Origin: Archilochus colubris
Lineage: Eukaryota; Chordata; Aves; Apodiformes; Trochilidae
Assembly (NCBI GenBank): GCA_023079485.1
Contig: CM041084.1
Span: 36,157,609-36,221,608 of the forward strand
DNA: 64,000 bases
Direction of reading: 5' to 3'
Below, one piece after another: positions 24,401 through 38,360 of this stretch. The notes under the pieces are model-generated. The model saw only the letters and a program-made list of their open reading frames with translations. It was not told the DNA's origin and did not search any database. The translations under genes were made by a program, and so were the position numbers. Positions within the stretch are counted from its first letter, which is position 1. Every line of letters starts with the position of its first letter.

Positions 24401-27400
24401 AGTGTCCCTGTGCAAGTGTAAGATTCAGAAAGAAAATTGTGGAAGCCCAAATTGCACGTGTGGATAAAACCCACTTGACATTAGCCTATTCAAAGTGTTT
24501 CTTCTCTCATTGGCTTAACCAAGGCTATTGGAGGGGCTAGGTCACAGAACCAGTATGAAAATGGAAAAAGTATTTGATTGATTGGTTAATCTACTGAACC
24601 ACTCTGACTCATGTTAATAAGGCTAGGGTCCTATCTATGGACTTAGAAAGTCAAGTGTGCATTTCCAGCTCTGCCCTTCATCTCCTGGATGAACAGATAG
24701 CATTGCCCAGTGCTTGAGTTTTCCCATGGCAGCAATGGCAGCAATGTTTCCGTGCTTTGGCAAAACTCTGTGAAAACATTTAATGAAAAGCATTTCACAG
24801 GAGCTTGGTGTTATTCTTACAACTGATCCATTATTGTGACAATTCTTGTAGGTTATGAGTGAAGAAATTTCCTCTGCTAGCATGCACCCGGGGGGGAACT
24901 TTTGTACTTGCTGTAGCTACAGATGATCTGTAGGTGCAGAATGGTTTGAGGTAAAGTCAGCAATAGCTATAGATTTTCACAAGTCTTAAAAGTTTCTTCT
25001 GAATGATGGTAGCAGGAAAGACCATGGTACCCCAAGTTAAAGAAAAATGGTGACAAACTTTCCTTGTAATTGGTTGGAACATCGGTGAAGTACAGAGGTC
25101 AAGCAACTTATTTAAAAAAACCCTGTGTGGATCTAAGATTAGACTTGACATTTTCAAAACCTCTGAAAATTAGGGAAAGGGCTGCAGCCCTGAGTATTGT
25201 GGTCTCTTAGGCTGACTGGAGGAGAGATTATATTAAACATTTTGAGACCCAAATGACCCATTCTGTATTTCAGAAGATTTACAAGATCCTCAGAGTATGC
25301 TTGAAACATCTGACTCAGAGAGAGTCTGTGGACTTTCTGCTTTCTTGCTAGGGATTCTCAAGGGCACTATTAAGGAATCAACTATTGTGATTGATGGAAA
25401 AATAAAGAAATTGAAGAAGAAATGAAGACAAACTATAATGTAGACTTTTTCCTCCAGTCCCATGATATCTTCAACATTAAGTGATTTTGGCAGATAATTT
25501 CTACTATGAAGCATGTGGATAGCCAGAAGGCTATTAAGAGAGAATGATGCTATAATATAAGCATGGAGGATTCTTATAAAGTGTATCTTTCTTTCATTCA
25601 AAGTACATGATGAAAAATGATGTGTCCAGAGTGCTAACAAATTATAACAAAGTATAAATTCTCCCTATATATATATATAAAAAATTAAACTGCCTTTATT
25701 ATCATACGCTACCATTCTTCCCCCCCCCCTACACCCACCCTTCTATGCATTTCCTATTTATAAAAATAATTTCAGCTATATCTTTTAGCTAATCATGGCC
25801 AGCACCATATGCAGGCTGACATTATGCCTGAGGTGATAATATGTCTGGTCAGTTAGACCAGTATGTGGTAGATGTAAAATGCTTAAACGGGAATGCAGAA
25901 TTCTGATGGAAAAAGACCCCATGTTCACTTTATGCAGATGGAAATGATCTCATCATGTGCAAGATGAGAGGCAATACAACTCCTCCTTTCTTCCTGATAC
26001 AAATTAAATCTCAGTGACGTAATGAATATAAACATGCAGCCTGATGAATTCTCTCTCTCTCCTCCTGTAGGTAGCTTACAGAGTCATCTGACTGGTTTGT
26101 CTTTCCCTGTTCTATGAATTATTTGTGCATAGATTTATTGATTTATTGAGTTCTGTTAATTCAGAACTGTGTGTGATTCATTAAACCGCTCTAAAGAATG
26201 ACCGTGAACCTTTGGGTTACTGCAGGGCTCTGCTCATGGTGGTGCTGCTGGTCCCCTCAGCTGCATGGTACTGCTCCCAGTCTCTGCCTGAACAATTGCA
26301 AGTATAATATAAATACAAAACTTCTATTTCAAGCTTAAGAGAGACTTGTGTGCCCGAAACATCTGGGTTTTTTTCTATGCTACCAAAGGCTTAATAGAAG
26401 TCTTTCCTTTTTCCTGCTAACTGAGTTTTTATGCTTTTACTATCATCATTATGAGACTATATCATGCCCAAGAGCATGTTCATTTTCCACGTTTTCCTTT
26501 TGCCCAGGGAAAGAATACAGGAGCAGTTTGCAGAGGTAGGTGATGCAGGTTGGCAGTCAAAATACCATTTTGTTAGTGCTTACTTTAAACTTTGTTCTTC
26601 CTGGGCCAATTCGGACAGACTTCAGTCTGTAACCAGGTCCTTTCAAGGTGTATCTCCTTGCATCTGTGCCAGTATTCTGGGCAGGAGGATTATGTGGTAC
26701 TAGCTGTAGTAATGTCAATACTGGTGCCAATATTTTTATCTGCATTAAAGCCAATGCTTTGGCCATGTATTTGAAAAGCAAAAACCAAAATCCAGTTATT
26801 CCTTATGGCAGAGGTTATGTCAGTCACAGTACAGAAATATTTTGAGTACCATTTAATAAGTCTATTGGAAGAGAATTTTTTTCTAACATTGTCATAGAAC
26901 ATGTACTGAAGAAATACATGCATCAACATTCATGATCAAATAACTAACATGTGCTTATCTGGAACTCCTAAAGAGGCATATTTCTGGATTGTAAATCAAG
27001 GCATGTCTAGGACTCCGTAGTTGCAGCTGAAGGAGGGATCTGGCTGAAGCTGAGTGATTATTTCAGTGCTGCCTTTGTTCAAATCAACCTTGTCTGCTCT
27101 ATTCTGTGTATCTAGATTTCCACTTAGTTTCACACAGAAGTACAAATCTCAGGGAGATATAGAAAATCTTTATTCTATTCACTTTCACAGAAGGAAGATG
27201 CTAGTGTACGCAGAGTTGGGATAGTTTCCTATCGTGACAGAAGAAAACTGGCTTTTCAGCTAGTGCCTTACCATGGCAATCTGCTTCAAAGGAACAACTG
27301 TCATTTTTGATAAGGATAGTGAGAATTACAGTCGTCTGGAGCAATGATTGTGCCTCTAGGTGGTATAGTATATTACAACAGAAGGATTTATTCTTTGAGA

Positions 27401-30400
27401 AATCGATAATTATTTCACTACAACATTTTGTTGTTATGTAGGCATAGTTTGTACCCTGCATGATTATAGTGTAGTTCTTTAGCTATCTCTCTTCAAAGAT
27501 AAACTTGTGATATATTCTGGGGGGGTTTTTTGTTTGCTTTTTTCGTTGGTTTGTTTTTTTCTTATATACTAGGGAGTCAGGCAGAAAGAGTAGCCAGTTA
27601 GTGGAAACCTTCCTAGGACAAGTGGATTTGGGGATCGTGCATGCCTGCCGCATGCCTCCCTGCTCCCTGCAGCCAAGATCCAAAGCAGAAGCTCACAATC
27701 TCTCAGAAGCCATGCAACCAAGCCAGTTATTATGGAGAGTTTCTCTGTGGCTGAGCCAGTAAGAGCTGGGTGCTAAACTTGTTTCCGCTTGAAGTTGCTC
27801 TTTGCATACTTGTTAAGGCAGAATGTTCTACCTTTTCACCTCTGCAATACTGGGTGTGAAACATGAGCCTCTAGGTGTTTCCTGGCTGGCAAGAATTCAA
27901 TGGTAATAAAATTACTAGTAGAATAAATGTTTCAGAGGCAGTTATCCTCTCTCACCTGTTTGTAATTTTTTATTAATTATTACAAATGTGTTTAAGTACA
28001 CTACCTGATTTTAATCTGCTGTATTCCCAGGATTTACATATAAAGGTCTTTTTCCCACAGAATAATGAATAATCGCGTATGTCAGGGTGTGGTGTTAAAA
28101 TAGTGAAGGTTGGTGATACACCTACCAGCAATCGTTCATTCTGTGAAAGGCTGGATTCTGTAAGTAGTTTGCTTTTTATGGCCCTAATCCAAAATTCTGT
28201 TGAAATCAGACTCTTACTGAGTTAAAAAGCTAAGAATCTAGTCCCAAATGTTCTTTTATGGGAAGTGTTTGTAGTGCCATTGTTAACAATATACACAGCA
28301 CTGGGTGTGTGAACTGTATAAGTAGAAATTTTACTTTTCCCAAAGCTCTTGCTCACTTTTATGCATTTTTTGCTCAAGCAAACAGCAGGTGGCTTACATG
28401 AATAGTGGGGTTAATGAGGCTACTTAAGTGAGCAACTCTTTATCAGAGCAAGAGTGAAGAGAAGAATCACAAGCAGGTCCTCAATATCAGAGAATTTAGG
28501 ACTTGCCAGATAGAGCTGAGAACTATAAAGGATTAATATTGTTATACACTGAAAGAAAAGCCGCCTGGCATAGTGGTGGCAGGGGGGAGGAGGGGTTGTT
28601 GTTCTGAGAGAAGCAGAGCTAATGAGATCTAATGCTTTTGTTTCTTAATCCCTGAACTGAATTAATCTCTCTCCCTTCCCATGTGACATCATCCCTTAGG
28701 TGCAAGGAAGCTGCAGCACAAGGTATGTGCTGCCGGGCTGACCAGAGGGTGAAGGAGCCAAACTGCACTTCCCCATGGAGACACTAAACTTGCCCCTGCT
28801 CTCCTTCGACTTTCAGTTCTCACGAGTTCACGAGTTGTGCAGAAACATAATTATCATCTTTGGCATTTCAGGCTGGGTTGAAATAGGACAATGACTTCAG
28901 AAGTTTTTGGGAGGAGGGAAGGAAATCTCAAACAAGAGTGAAGACTACCTTTCCTAACCAAAGGGGGAAAAAAAAAAAAAGTGGAAAAAAAAAGAAAAAA
29001 TGAAAGTGGATCACATGGATATTCATTGTGATTTCTTATTATGATGGGTTTTTTTTCCAGTTAGCATAGTTAGTATGTTGTCTTTGACCGCTGCCTACTA
29101 TTGCCAATCTGGGAGGATGAAAATGGAATTTTTTATATAGCTTTATGTTTTGTTCTGTGTTTTACTTTTTCTTTTCCATTGCTACACTACTCATTTTACA
29201 AATCAGAAACAATTGGAAAACACTGCAAAAGTAAATTTTACACTGATTTTGTGTCTCACCAAGGTCTTGACAAACTTTGAAAAACCCCAATTTTGAATGC
29301 TGATGCATCTTAAACTGCAGCTACAGAGCTGGGTGCCAGTGTTATCTGGGCAAGTGTCAGGTAGAATTTCTCTTCATAATGGACACTCAAAAAATACTGA
29401 ACTGTCTTGTCCAGCAGACCAGATTTATAAATATGAACAGTTAATACTTGAAATGTAAGAAAGTCACAGAGACCCAGAAGCAAAGCAACCAACAGAGGAA
29501 TCTTCTTCACACTTTAAAACTCAGAAAGTGATTTCTCTGAAGGAAAACTGACATCAAATGCTTTTTTAGATAAAAGATACTACAAATAAGAAAGGAGAGC
29601 CTTTAAAGTGTCTTTCAAAATTAGCAAGCACAAAAAGCCCATAGGTCAAGAATCAAGTCCTCTCCTATAATCCGTATTCACTCAGGTAGCATTTCAAACT
29701 CAGACTCTTGGTACTGACCTTCAAAAAGTCATTTCTTCACAAGAGGTGTGTGCTGCTATTGTTGCTGTTCATCCACCTCTAAACATCTGACATCAGCCAG
29801 AATTCAAAGGAATCAAACAATGAACTGACCCCTTGAGGACAAAAAAAGTAACAGCAGCAACAAGGATGGTCTGGATGCTGAAAAATGGACAGTGATATGT
29901 GGAACAAAGGCTATTGTGTGGTCAGTGATTGACAATTACTAAGTTTGAAATAAATAGTATTCAAAATACGAATACACTTACTGTGTGTACTGTGGATGAA
30001 AAGATGAGATGAGCTTTTTCCCACCGACATGACTTGCAGGTTGCTTGGAGTTAACTAAAAGAATTAGTAGAAATTGTATCCATAAAAGTTCCCCCTCAAA
30101 TTTTGTGCTTGAAAACAAATGCAATGATTTTTGAAGCAGAAAGACACAAAAAATATAACTTGTAGAAATGAACAGAAGCCAAAAATTATTTCTGCATCTC
30201 ATTACTTGTATCCTTGCCACGTGAATTACTATTTCTTCTTACTGCAGACCTTCCTGATGCACAGCAATACCAGCTTCAAGTGACCTGAGTTTGGGAAGTC
30301 CTGACACAGTTATCTGGAAATCGCACAGCCTTTCTGCTTTCGATTAATAATGACAACAGCTCTGATCTTCCCCACAATATTGCATGTAAGTATTCGGTGC

Positions 30401-32807
30401 ATTATTAAAACTCAGTGGGATTTTAGTCACAATAGTTATCATATATGCAAAGGTTGAAAGCTTTAGATTAATATGGATCAAGATGTCATAGGTGGAGAAA
30501 GAAACCAAGAGCAAAGGAAATCTGTCATGGCTGCAATTTTATTTTCTCTGCAAATAAAAGCCATAGTACAGTTATTGAGAAATCAGATGCATGAACATGT
30601 GAAGCATCACAGGTGACCTGAAGCACAGAAATCAGGTTTTACTTGCTGAGAAGTTGAGAAAGGATAATTCTGAGCTCCTGGCTAGGCAGGCTCTGGAGCA
30701 TTTAGCCAATCAGTCAGAAACAGAGCGATGTGTGGTATGTGCAACTCCTCAAATGGGCACAAAGACTGCAATTTATGTCGTTGGCTTTTAATCTACAATA
30801 ACTTGGGAAGGTTCAGGAATCTCACTTTACTACTATCACAGCCATGCAGTGTGTTAGATTTAGAAGATGTCTGTGACACTTGTGCGCCTGTATAGCTGTG
30901 GATTTACAGACTTTGATGAAAAGATCTTGTCTTGAGTAAGGGTCCCTTTTATGCTCCACCACTGTAAAAGAACTGACTTCTGTACTAGACTTACTTGCAC
31001 AAAGCTGATGGATGTCTCTGGCATTGGCTGCCCTCCACTCTCCAAAACAAAGATTGCACTGGGCATAATGGAGCTGCATTAGGATAGTGGAATGTGGTCA
31101 GTTTATTGGGATGCTGTGGCAGAGCAGAGCTTTGCTGGCAGAGATTAGGTAAGCATCTGTGCAAGAAGCCAAATTAAACAACTGATTGACTGCTCTCAGT
31201 CTTGAGATTTTTGGGGGTCAGTGGGTCCAAAGACTGGAGGCTCAAACGTGTGCATGGTCTCACTCATTATTACAAGCAGATATTAAGCTATAGAAGGAAG
31301 TGTAACCTGGAAAATTTAAAATAGTTTGTTGGTTGCTGGATCCGTCTTCCTTCAATGACACAGGAGATGTTCTGGACAGGAGTGTATAGAAACCCTGGGA
31401 GGCAAGTCCTTCAAAATCATCAGACATTAACTTTAATTTTGCTTTATCCTGTGTCTGAAAAGTTGCTCATACATTGTAGGACTCTGATGAGGTCTGAGGG
31501 CATGATCCCGGTTTGTTAATAAAGTGTGGACTTTTAGATTTTCATGAAAATCTGGAGCTCAGTTATATTTCTCAAGAGGCATTTACAGAAGAAATTTTTT
31601 TCAGTGATAGAAATGGTATCCTGATGCCTATATTCCCCACTAGGTAATCCCTATAATTTCTTTAAAAATTAATGGCTCCAAAGTATGAGTGGAAAATGTC
31701 AAAATAGTTAAAGCTAAATGGAGACTAATCACTTTTGTGGACATCAGGAATCTTCAGATACAGAATGTGCACTACTGTAATCCCACAAAATGTGGATAAG
31801 GTGATTTAACTCAAATCAATCTGTGAAAAATAATTTTTTAAAACATGTACAGAAAAAAAATAGCCAGAACTGGATTTTTGGATAAAGATTTAAATGCAGG
31901 ATAAAGCTGCTGTGTTGAACAAAGTTGCTGAAAACTCATTTGGGTGTAAGTTGAATCGGAGTCTGGCTCGAAGAGTGACTTAACAGTGACTCAACGTGCT
32001 GAATTGTTGCTCCAAATAGTAGCTATCAAAGACATCTTGCCTTTGCGTAAATGACTAATATAATTAGCTTATAACATCACCATAGGCATTGGCAAAAGTA
32101 ATCATCATTACTATCCATTGTGTTCACAACATCTGAACCATTCATTTGGAAGTCTGTGAAACAGAAACTTCTATCCATCTTAGGAGAACTTTGTTGTCAC
32201 CCTCCACACATTTTCTGCAGGGGACTGTTTTCCATGCCTCCCCATCCTCCTGCCCATTCTTAAACTGCTTACAAAATGTAATTAGCATTGTTCCTGCTAG
32301 CTTCATTTTTTTTTTTTTTTTTTTCTTCTTTAATAGTGAGGCAGAGATGGGAAAGAAGTGTTTTTTACAATAAAAACAAATACAAAATTCCTTTGTACAC
32401 AAATCCTTGTCCTGCTTGACTAGCTCAATTAAACACGTGGAGAAATAGGCTCACAAAGTAAGCTCTATTTTGCTGTTAGCTTCATTCATGCAAGTCTGAA
32501 GTTATATGGGTATAACCAAGGTCAGTATTTAGCCCATTGTATTCTTAAAAAGAAAAAAAAAAGTACTGGGAGAATTTAATGTTTCACTTTTCTTACAAAA
32601 CAGATGTTTTTCCATAGCCATGATAATAAGGACATGACTTGCATGGTTTACTATCACCATGATACTAACATAACTAACCTGAGACAATTTCCCTTTTTCA
32701 AGAAAAATTATCATGTTGATTAATAGCATCATGGCAGCATTAAGATTTTGCAGTGCAGAGCCTCTCTTTATATTATTAGATACTTGTGAAACTTCAATTA
32801 AAACTTG

Positions 32808-32872
32808 TTGGGTTTTTTGTTTGGTTGTTTTTGGTTTTGTTTGTCTGTTTGGTTGTTTTTTTGCTAATATTA
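32808..32872. repeat. T/G-only low-complexity tract
   Basis: About 60 bp almost purely T and G on the plus strand (GTTTGG, GTTTTT and similar units). It has the same composition as the much longer tracts at 60.7 and 61.3 kb, in the same orientation. Confidence 0.8.
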
Positions 32873-34639
32873 TTTCTTCTTTAATTAAAGAGTCCTGCTG
32901 TGAACTTTTCCATTTTGGACATGCTTATCTGTGGTGTTAAGAAAGGATTTACTCCTTCTAGACAAAGAGATTCCTTTTCATAGGCCACTAAATTGATTAT
33001 CTGCTTTAAGACTAAATTGCTCAGCAGCTTGTAGTATTAAACATAGTCACACCTTTCCTATTTCTGATCTTAGTAATATGTAGCATAATAAGTCCAGTAA
33101 TAGTTCAAATAGTGCTTCTTTAAATATTCAAGTAAGAATTCAGGTCTATCAACTCTGCCAGTGTTGGCAATAGGGCTGCTGTCTTTCTGTGGTTATCTCT
33201 TGCCTACTGACCTGGGTGGTGATCTTTCATTTCCCTAGGATTCAGTTCAGGTTGCGGGCTCAAAGAAAACTGGTTATGTGTTCCCATAAATCACAAATAG
33301 TAGATGTGATGGACTGAGTCAGGGAGCAGCCTGTGGCTCAGTCTTTGTGTGTGCAGTAAGCTGGGCATGTTTGGGATGTGCCGGGGTAGCTACGTGTGCA
33401 CAGCTTTGCCTGGTATGTCCTGGGTGCACACAGGGCAACTGCATGTGTGATGCAGGCACAGCTTGGCTCTTCTCAGACCTGCTTTTACAGCTGTGTAAGC
33501 TCCTACTTGGGACTTCCTTTCCAATGGTAGTTTTGACTCTCTTCCCTCCTCCTTTACCATCTCTCTGGGCCTTGACGGAAAGGAAGATGTGATGGATTTC
33601 GATGGTGCAGAAGCTGCTCTCAGATTGGTCCCTTTCCCTTGTGTTGATTAATCACCCACAGTAAACTCTTGAGAGTTTACTCTGCACGTAGCTTCATGTT
33701 TTCCCATAATCTCTGTAAGTTACAAAATAAGCTTTATTTGTTTGAGGTCAGGCAATGTCCTTCTTTCCATTATTTATAATACATGTGTTTTGATTAGACA
33801 AACAGCCACTGAGGTGTTGCTTCTTTTATTAATAATTCAAACACTCTACAAACTTATTGGTTTGTTTATAATCTAGTATGGGTTTTTTTTCAAAGGTCAA
33901 ATAAAAAAGTTTTGAAAAAAAGCATTTTTTAATGCTCAGAGAAATGATGAGCAGATAGATAGACGCCCAATGCAAAGTTAATAAGATATAAAAGCATTTC
34001 CATTCCTCCCTCTAACCTATCCATTCTCAAACACCTGCACTTTTAAAAATGGGTACCTTAAGCTAAGTTCATAAGTTATAAACACTGAAAATAAAGCCCT
34101 GACTTCCAGACTTGCAAATTATTCATGATCCACAACTTGAATAATTCTAAAAAGATCTCAACAGTCCTTTAAACACTTTACAACAACCTGAGAATTTTTA
34201 AAACTGCATTTTTTAAACACAATTGAAGCTTTAGGATGCAGAACTATACTCTTGCTGGTGGTTTTGCACTGGTTTTCTTTCAATAAGAAAATATTAAATA
34301 AAATATTATTTATTCATTTTTCACTCAGCCCCATTTGTACCTGTGGTCTGATGGGAGTAAGAAAGAGAAACTAAGAATGAAGGATCTTACCAGTTCTGGT
34401 CTTGCTTAGTGCTGAGAGCTGCTGCAGCTCTGGTCATGGCCATCACACATCCCTGTCCCAAGAAACCCAGCTACCCATGCAGAGCATCGACAAGCAGCTG
34501 CACTTTAAAGCAACCTGAATTACTGTCACTGAAAGATTGGTTTAGCTTGCAGGTTGTGAGTTAGGAAGTGACATTTATGACACAGATGCATTGAACAGGC
34601 ACAGTTTTGAAGCTTTTTCTTTTTTTTTCATGAGTAGAA

Positions 34640-34850
34640 TTTTTGAATGCAAAATCTGATCCTTCATATGAGCTCAGCCGTGGAAGTGTAATGCAGTGGC
34701 ATTTAAAAATAGCGACCGCCGGGAAGCAAATTAACACAGAGGAGAAATGTTTGGAGGTGTTGGGCGATACTTTCCAGCAGACAGGATATGCACAGTTTTT
34801 ATATACAGTAGGTTAGCATTTCCAAAAGGCAGAGAGAGAGATGAAGGATG
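34640..34850. promoter_or_regulatory. candidate conserved noncoding element
   Basis: This block has high local complexity, no repeats and a mix of A+T-rich cores with an isolated CpG group ('agcgaccgccgggaagc', about 34,713-34,729). That texture is often seen in developmental enhancers. The call rests on appearance only; no alignment was possible. Confidence 0.2.
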
Positions 34851-37539
34851 AAGTCTAATCTTTTGTAGCTTCAAGGCATGCAAGTTTTATGGATGCTCCT
34901 TTGCAGTTGGAGAGCCCAAGCGGTGCTATCTTTCAGTCAGGTTTTGCTTTACTCAAGAGTTTTCTTTAAAGTGTCATGGCAGAAAACTGACAACATTAAG
35001 AACCTGTACCTATTTCTTTGCTTCTTTTTCAACAAGTAAATTAACACCCATTCCATATCGAACTTTTAGCAACACCATCCACCGTTTATGGCTCTGACAA
35101 ACAATGCAGAGATTTGAAACCTTCCCAGAACATGTTTAAGAGTTGTACTGCTGTAGATTAATGCATTTGTAACATATTTTACTCATATTTATCTCTGCTT
35201 ATGGAATGATGTATTTTTCCCCAAGAACAATACAGATAAAAGCTGAAGATTACTGTTTGTGTTAGAGTGGGTAAGCACAGATAAGAGTATTTCTCTTTGT
35301 GAAAGATGAAACAAGTAGAAGAAGAGCCTAAGAAGAACAAAGACACTCTTTCACAGCAGGGGATATATTTGATGACCTGCAGTAAATTTTATAAATGTCT
35401 GAGCGTGCTTTTATATACAAATATTGCTTTGTAGAAGGCACTTTGTAGTATGTATTTGCTATTCTCTTCCAACAGAAATAAATACCAGGTTAGAGGAGAG
35501 TTCTATAACCATAAGGATAGGAAGATGATGAAAATGAAACGCTGCCATTAGTTACTGTCAAAGGGACACAAACTCCTCCTTGATTTGTTTGTTAGATTTA
35601 TTTTCATTACTAATGTAAGCAATTGTAAAAGGTAAGTTCGTTTGGGTGGCAAATGTTAATTGCTGAGTATACATGAGAGTGGGATAGAATACCATGGGGC
35701 AAAGCAGTATGGCAGAACCCTCCCAGTTAAAAAAAAAACAAAACAAACAGATATCAAATGTAAAGTGGGGGCCTGAAATGCAGGACATGCTAAAACCTTT
35801 GGGGTCATGCAGGAATTTAAAACTAGAAGCTCCTACCAATAATTCAGAAATCTGACAGTGGTTTTTGAAGTCTTTTTCTAGGGACCATCTTGAAGAAATT
35901 TCACGCTTGGATTGAAAAAAGGGCAGTAAAAGACAGCAGTTATTATTTGGAAACTTTTGGAGAGCTTCCAGGCCTCTTTCTCAGTTATGTAGGATGGGCT
36001 TCCAGATGCTTTATTTGCATCACAAGATGAAAAGGAGAGAGAAAGGGGACTCTTAGTGCTTCCACCTGTAGAACATCGTACAAAGTAACCTTAGTTCTGA
36101 GTTCACTGGAGAGCTGATGTTCACTGGCAAGATACTTCCAGTGATCTAGAAAGAGGCAGCAGGGCAACATCTGCAGACTCATGAGGAGGAGAAAGACTGG
36201 ATGGATCAGAGCCCTAATAAAAAGACTCCAGAGTGCTCAAGGATTTGAGACACCTGTATTTGTAGGATTCCCAGCTGTGAAAGCCAGCAACTCATTATCA
36301 GGTCTCCAGCCTGGTAGTTTTAGCTACATGTTGAAAACCCAGCAAATAAGTCCACTGGGGAATTTAGACCTTTCTGTTTGCACATGCATTTTAGGATGAA
36401 AGCACCTATGACCTTTATTGTTGCGTCTCAGACTTTGCTGCTCTTCTCATCATATCCAGTGATGCTGCAGTGATAAGGGACCTTATGTGCAGTTCTCAAT
36501 ACCTTCTCCCTTTGGCTCTCGGGAAGAATCTGGGGCTCAGCCTTCTCTCAGGCTCACAGGACATGACAGTGTCAGAAATAGGCTAAAAAACAGTGAGAAG
36601 AGGAAAGGGTGAAACTGAGAGGAGCTTGGAATAAATGCCTGGTGCTTGGAGCTGTTGGAGTCGTGGTTCCTTTCCATAGCCCATTCTGTCCCTCTGCCTT
36701 CTGAAGCAGCAGTAAGTCTTGCTCTTCTCTTTCTCTCCCCAAAACAGGAGGTAAAACAACCCCCTGGACAGACATTATTGATTATAATGCTAAAAGGCAG
36801 CATTTTGCTGGGATGACTACGGCTGTGAACAATGAGGAAGTAGCCCGGGGGGCTTTCTTCAGTGAGGGGAAGCAGAACTGAAGTCTCAACAAGAATTTTG
36901 GGTGGCTCTGTGGAACACATCACTCCAGTAAACCAGACCCACCAGTGAGGGATTTTCACAGAAATCTGGAAGTAACACACTGGGAGATTTTATAATGTAG
37001 GTGTGATCATATGTTAGCTGTGAACACAGGAAAGATGTCACAAACTAATCTGCTTCTGAAGTTAGCATTATATTAGAGAATATAATATATTAGACTTCTA
37101 GGAAATATTTTAATAATATAAGTACAAATTATAGTTAGAGATTTATATTTTTAATGTTTGGCTTCATTCGTAGCATAGCTGTGGCTTTTTCTGTTGGTCT
37201 GAAAAAAACCTTCAATTTATTTTCAAAATTTTAATGAGACCTAAATGGTCACCAGCCAAAAATCTTCCTATTAATAATATTTAGTTTCTTTTTTAAAAAT
37301 ATGTACTTCTTTTTGAACTAGGTCTGATCAATACACACAAGTCTCTCTGCCAAAGCATTTTTATTTTTTTTTTAATATTTGGCTTAAGATTGTCCAGATT
37401 TTTGATTGAATAATTTGGAAAAACGTATCCGGTTTGTTCTCACATCGGGGAAAGCTTTTTCTCCGTTTTCTCACTTCTCTCTTTTTCCTATTCTTTTGAT
37501 GAATCCTGACTAGAGCACTTCACTTAGAGGCTTTGAGCA

Positions 37540-37665
37540 TCCCAGAGCACGAGAAGCCTTCTGGGGCTGCCAATAAGCAGCACAGTGCACAACCCTGCGA
37601 CTGCTCCCTTCTCCACCCGCCTACTGCGCAGCGCAGCCTCCCGGACTTCTCCTGAGAAGTGTTGA
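37540..37665. promoter_or_regulatory. small CpG cluster with GCGC core
   Basis: About seven CpGs lie within 120 bp, including 'ctactgcgcagcgcagc' near 37,620-37,637, which resembles an NRF1-type half-palindrome. It is flanked by A+T-rich sequence and is too short for a standard CpG island. A weak promoter or an enhancer is possible. Confidence 0.25.
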
Positions 37666-37739
37666 GGCCCTGCCAGTTCTAGTCTGGGAGCTGGGTCTGT
37701 TTAGTACCTCTGAATACTAACTAGGTTGTTTTTACACAG

Positions 37740-38360
37740 CAGTAATATGTGACAAATTAAACAATATAAATTTTATCTTGATCTTAATTAAGGCAACAGC
37801 AATGTTCACATTAACTTCAGTGGGACCAGGATTATATCAAATATTATTTAAACATTTATAATAGCATAAGATAATGGGCTTAGAATAATTAAGAGTCTAT
37901 TGAAGAAATTTAGCTTGATGGTGGAAAGGCAAATTATGTCAAATGAACGGGAACTGTCGTTTATGGAGGCCTATTGAGATAGTCTTGCTTATTGAAGGAA
38001 GAAAAGAAAGCTCATAGGAATCTTTCAGGGGCAGAGTCTGAAGGTCTTTTTGGGACCGAGAAAGAAGAGTGGGAATATTAAACAGATGTGTTAGGTGGGA
38101 ACAGTGTTTTTCACCATCACACAGACTCAGCAGTCAAGAGTATCCAAAAATTAATTTTCGATTGGTAAAATGAGATCCTAGATTCAGTGTAGGCTGTTTC
38201 AATTAGGACTGTGCAGATACACAAAATTAATGGGTCAAATAAGTAATTAATGATGTTAATATATCAATCACTTTTCTAATAAAAGTGTCTGAAATGAGTT
38301 GGGGGAAAAAATCTAATAATTAATTTGGAAACTGCTATGATGCTTCAATTGATCTGGGAC
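37740..38360. promoter_or_regulatory. candidate conserved noncoding block rich in TAATTA
   Basis: The stretch is repeat-free and A+T-rich, with several homeodomain-type cores (TTAATTA, TAATTAA, CAATTAG) and few simple repeats. Deeply conserved vertebrate enhancers often look like this. The claim is an inference from composition; conservation was not tested. Confidence 0.22.

Noticed and set aside
28650..28730. Possible micro-exon: 'cccttag' acceptor, 23 bases, 'gtatgtg' donor
   Set aside because: The pyrimidine tract is interrupted, the exon would be very short, and no neighbouring exon is visible.
33660..33681. Perfect hairpin AGTAAACTC-TTGA-GAGTTTACT
   Set aside because: A 9-bp stem is close to chance expectation in 64 kb, and there is no T run or gene end next to it.
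36537..36980. 147-codon minus-strand frame
   Set aside because: No recognisable domain, no supporting splice or promoter context, and the end is a low-complexity S/F/L run.
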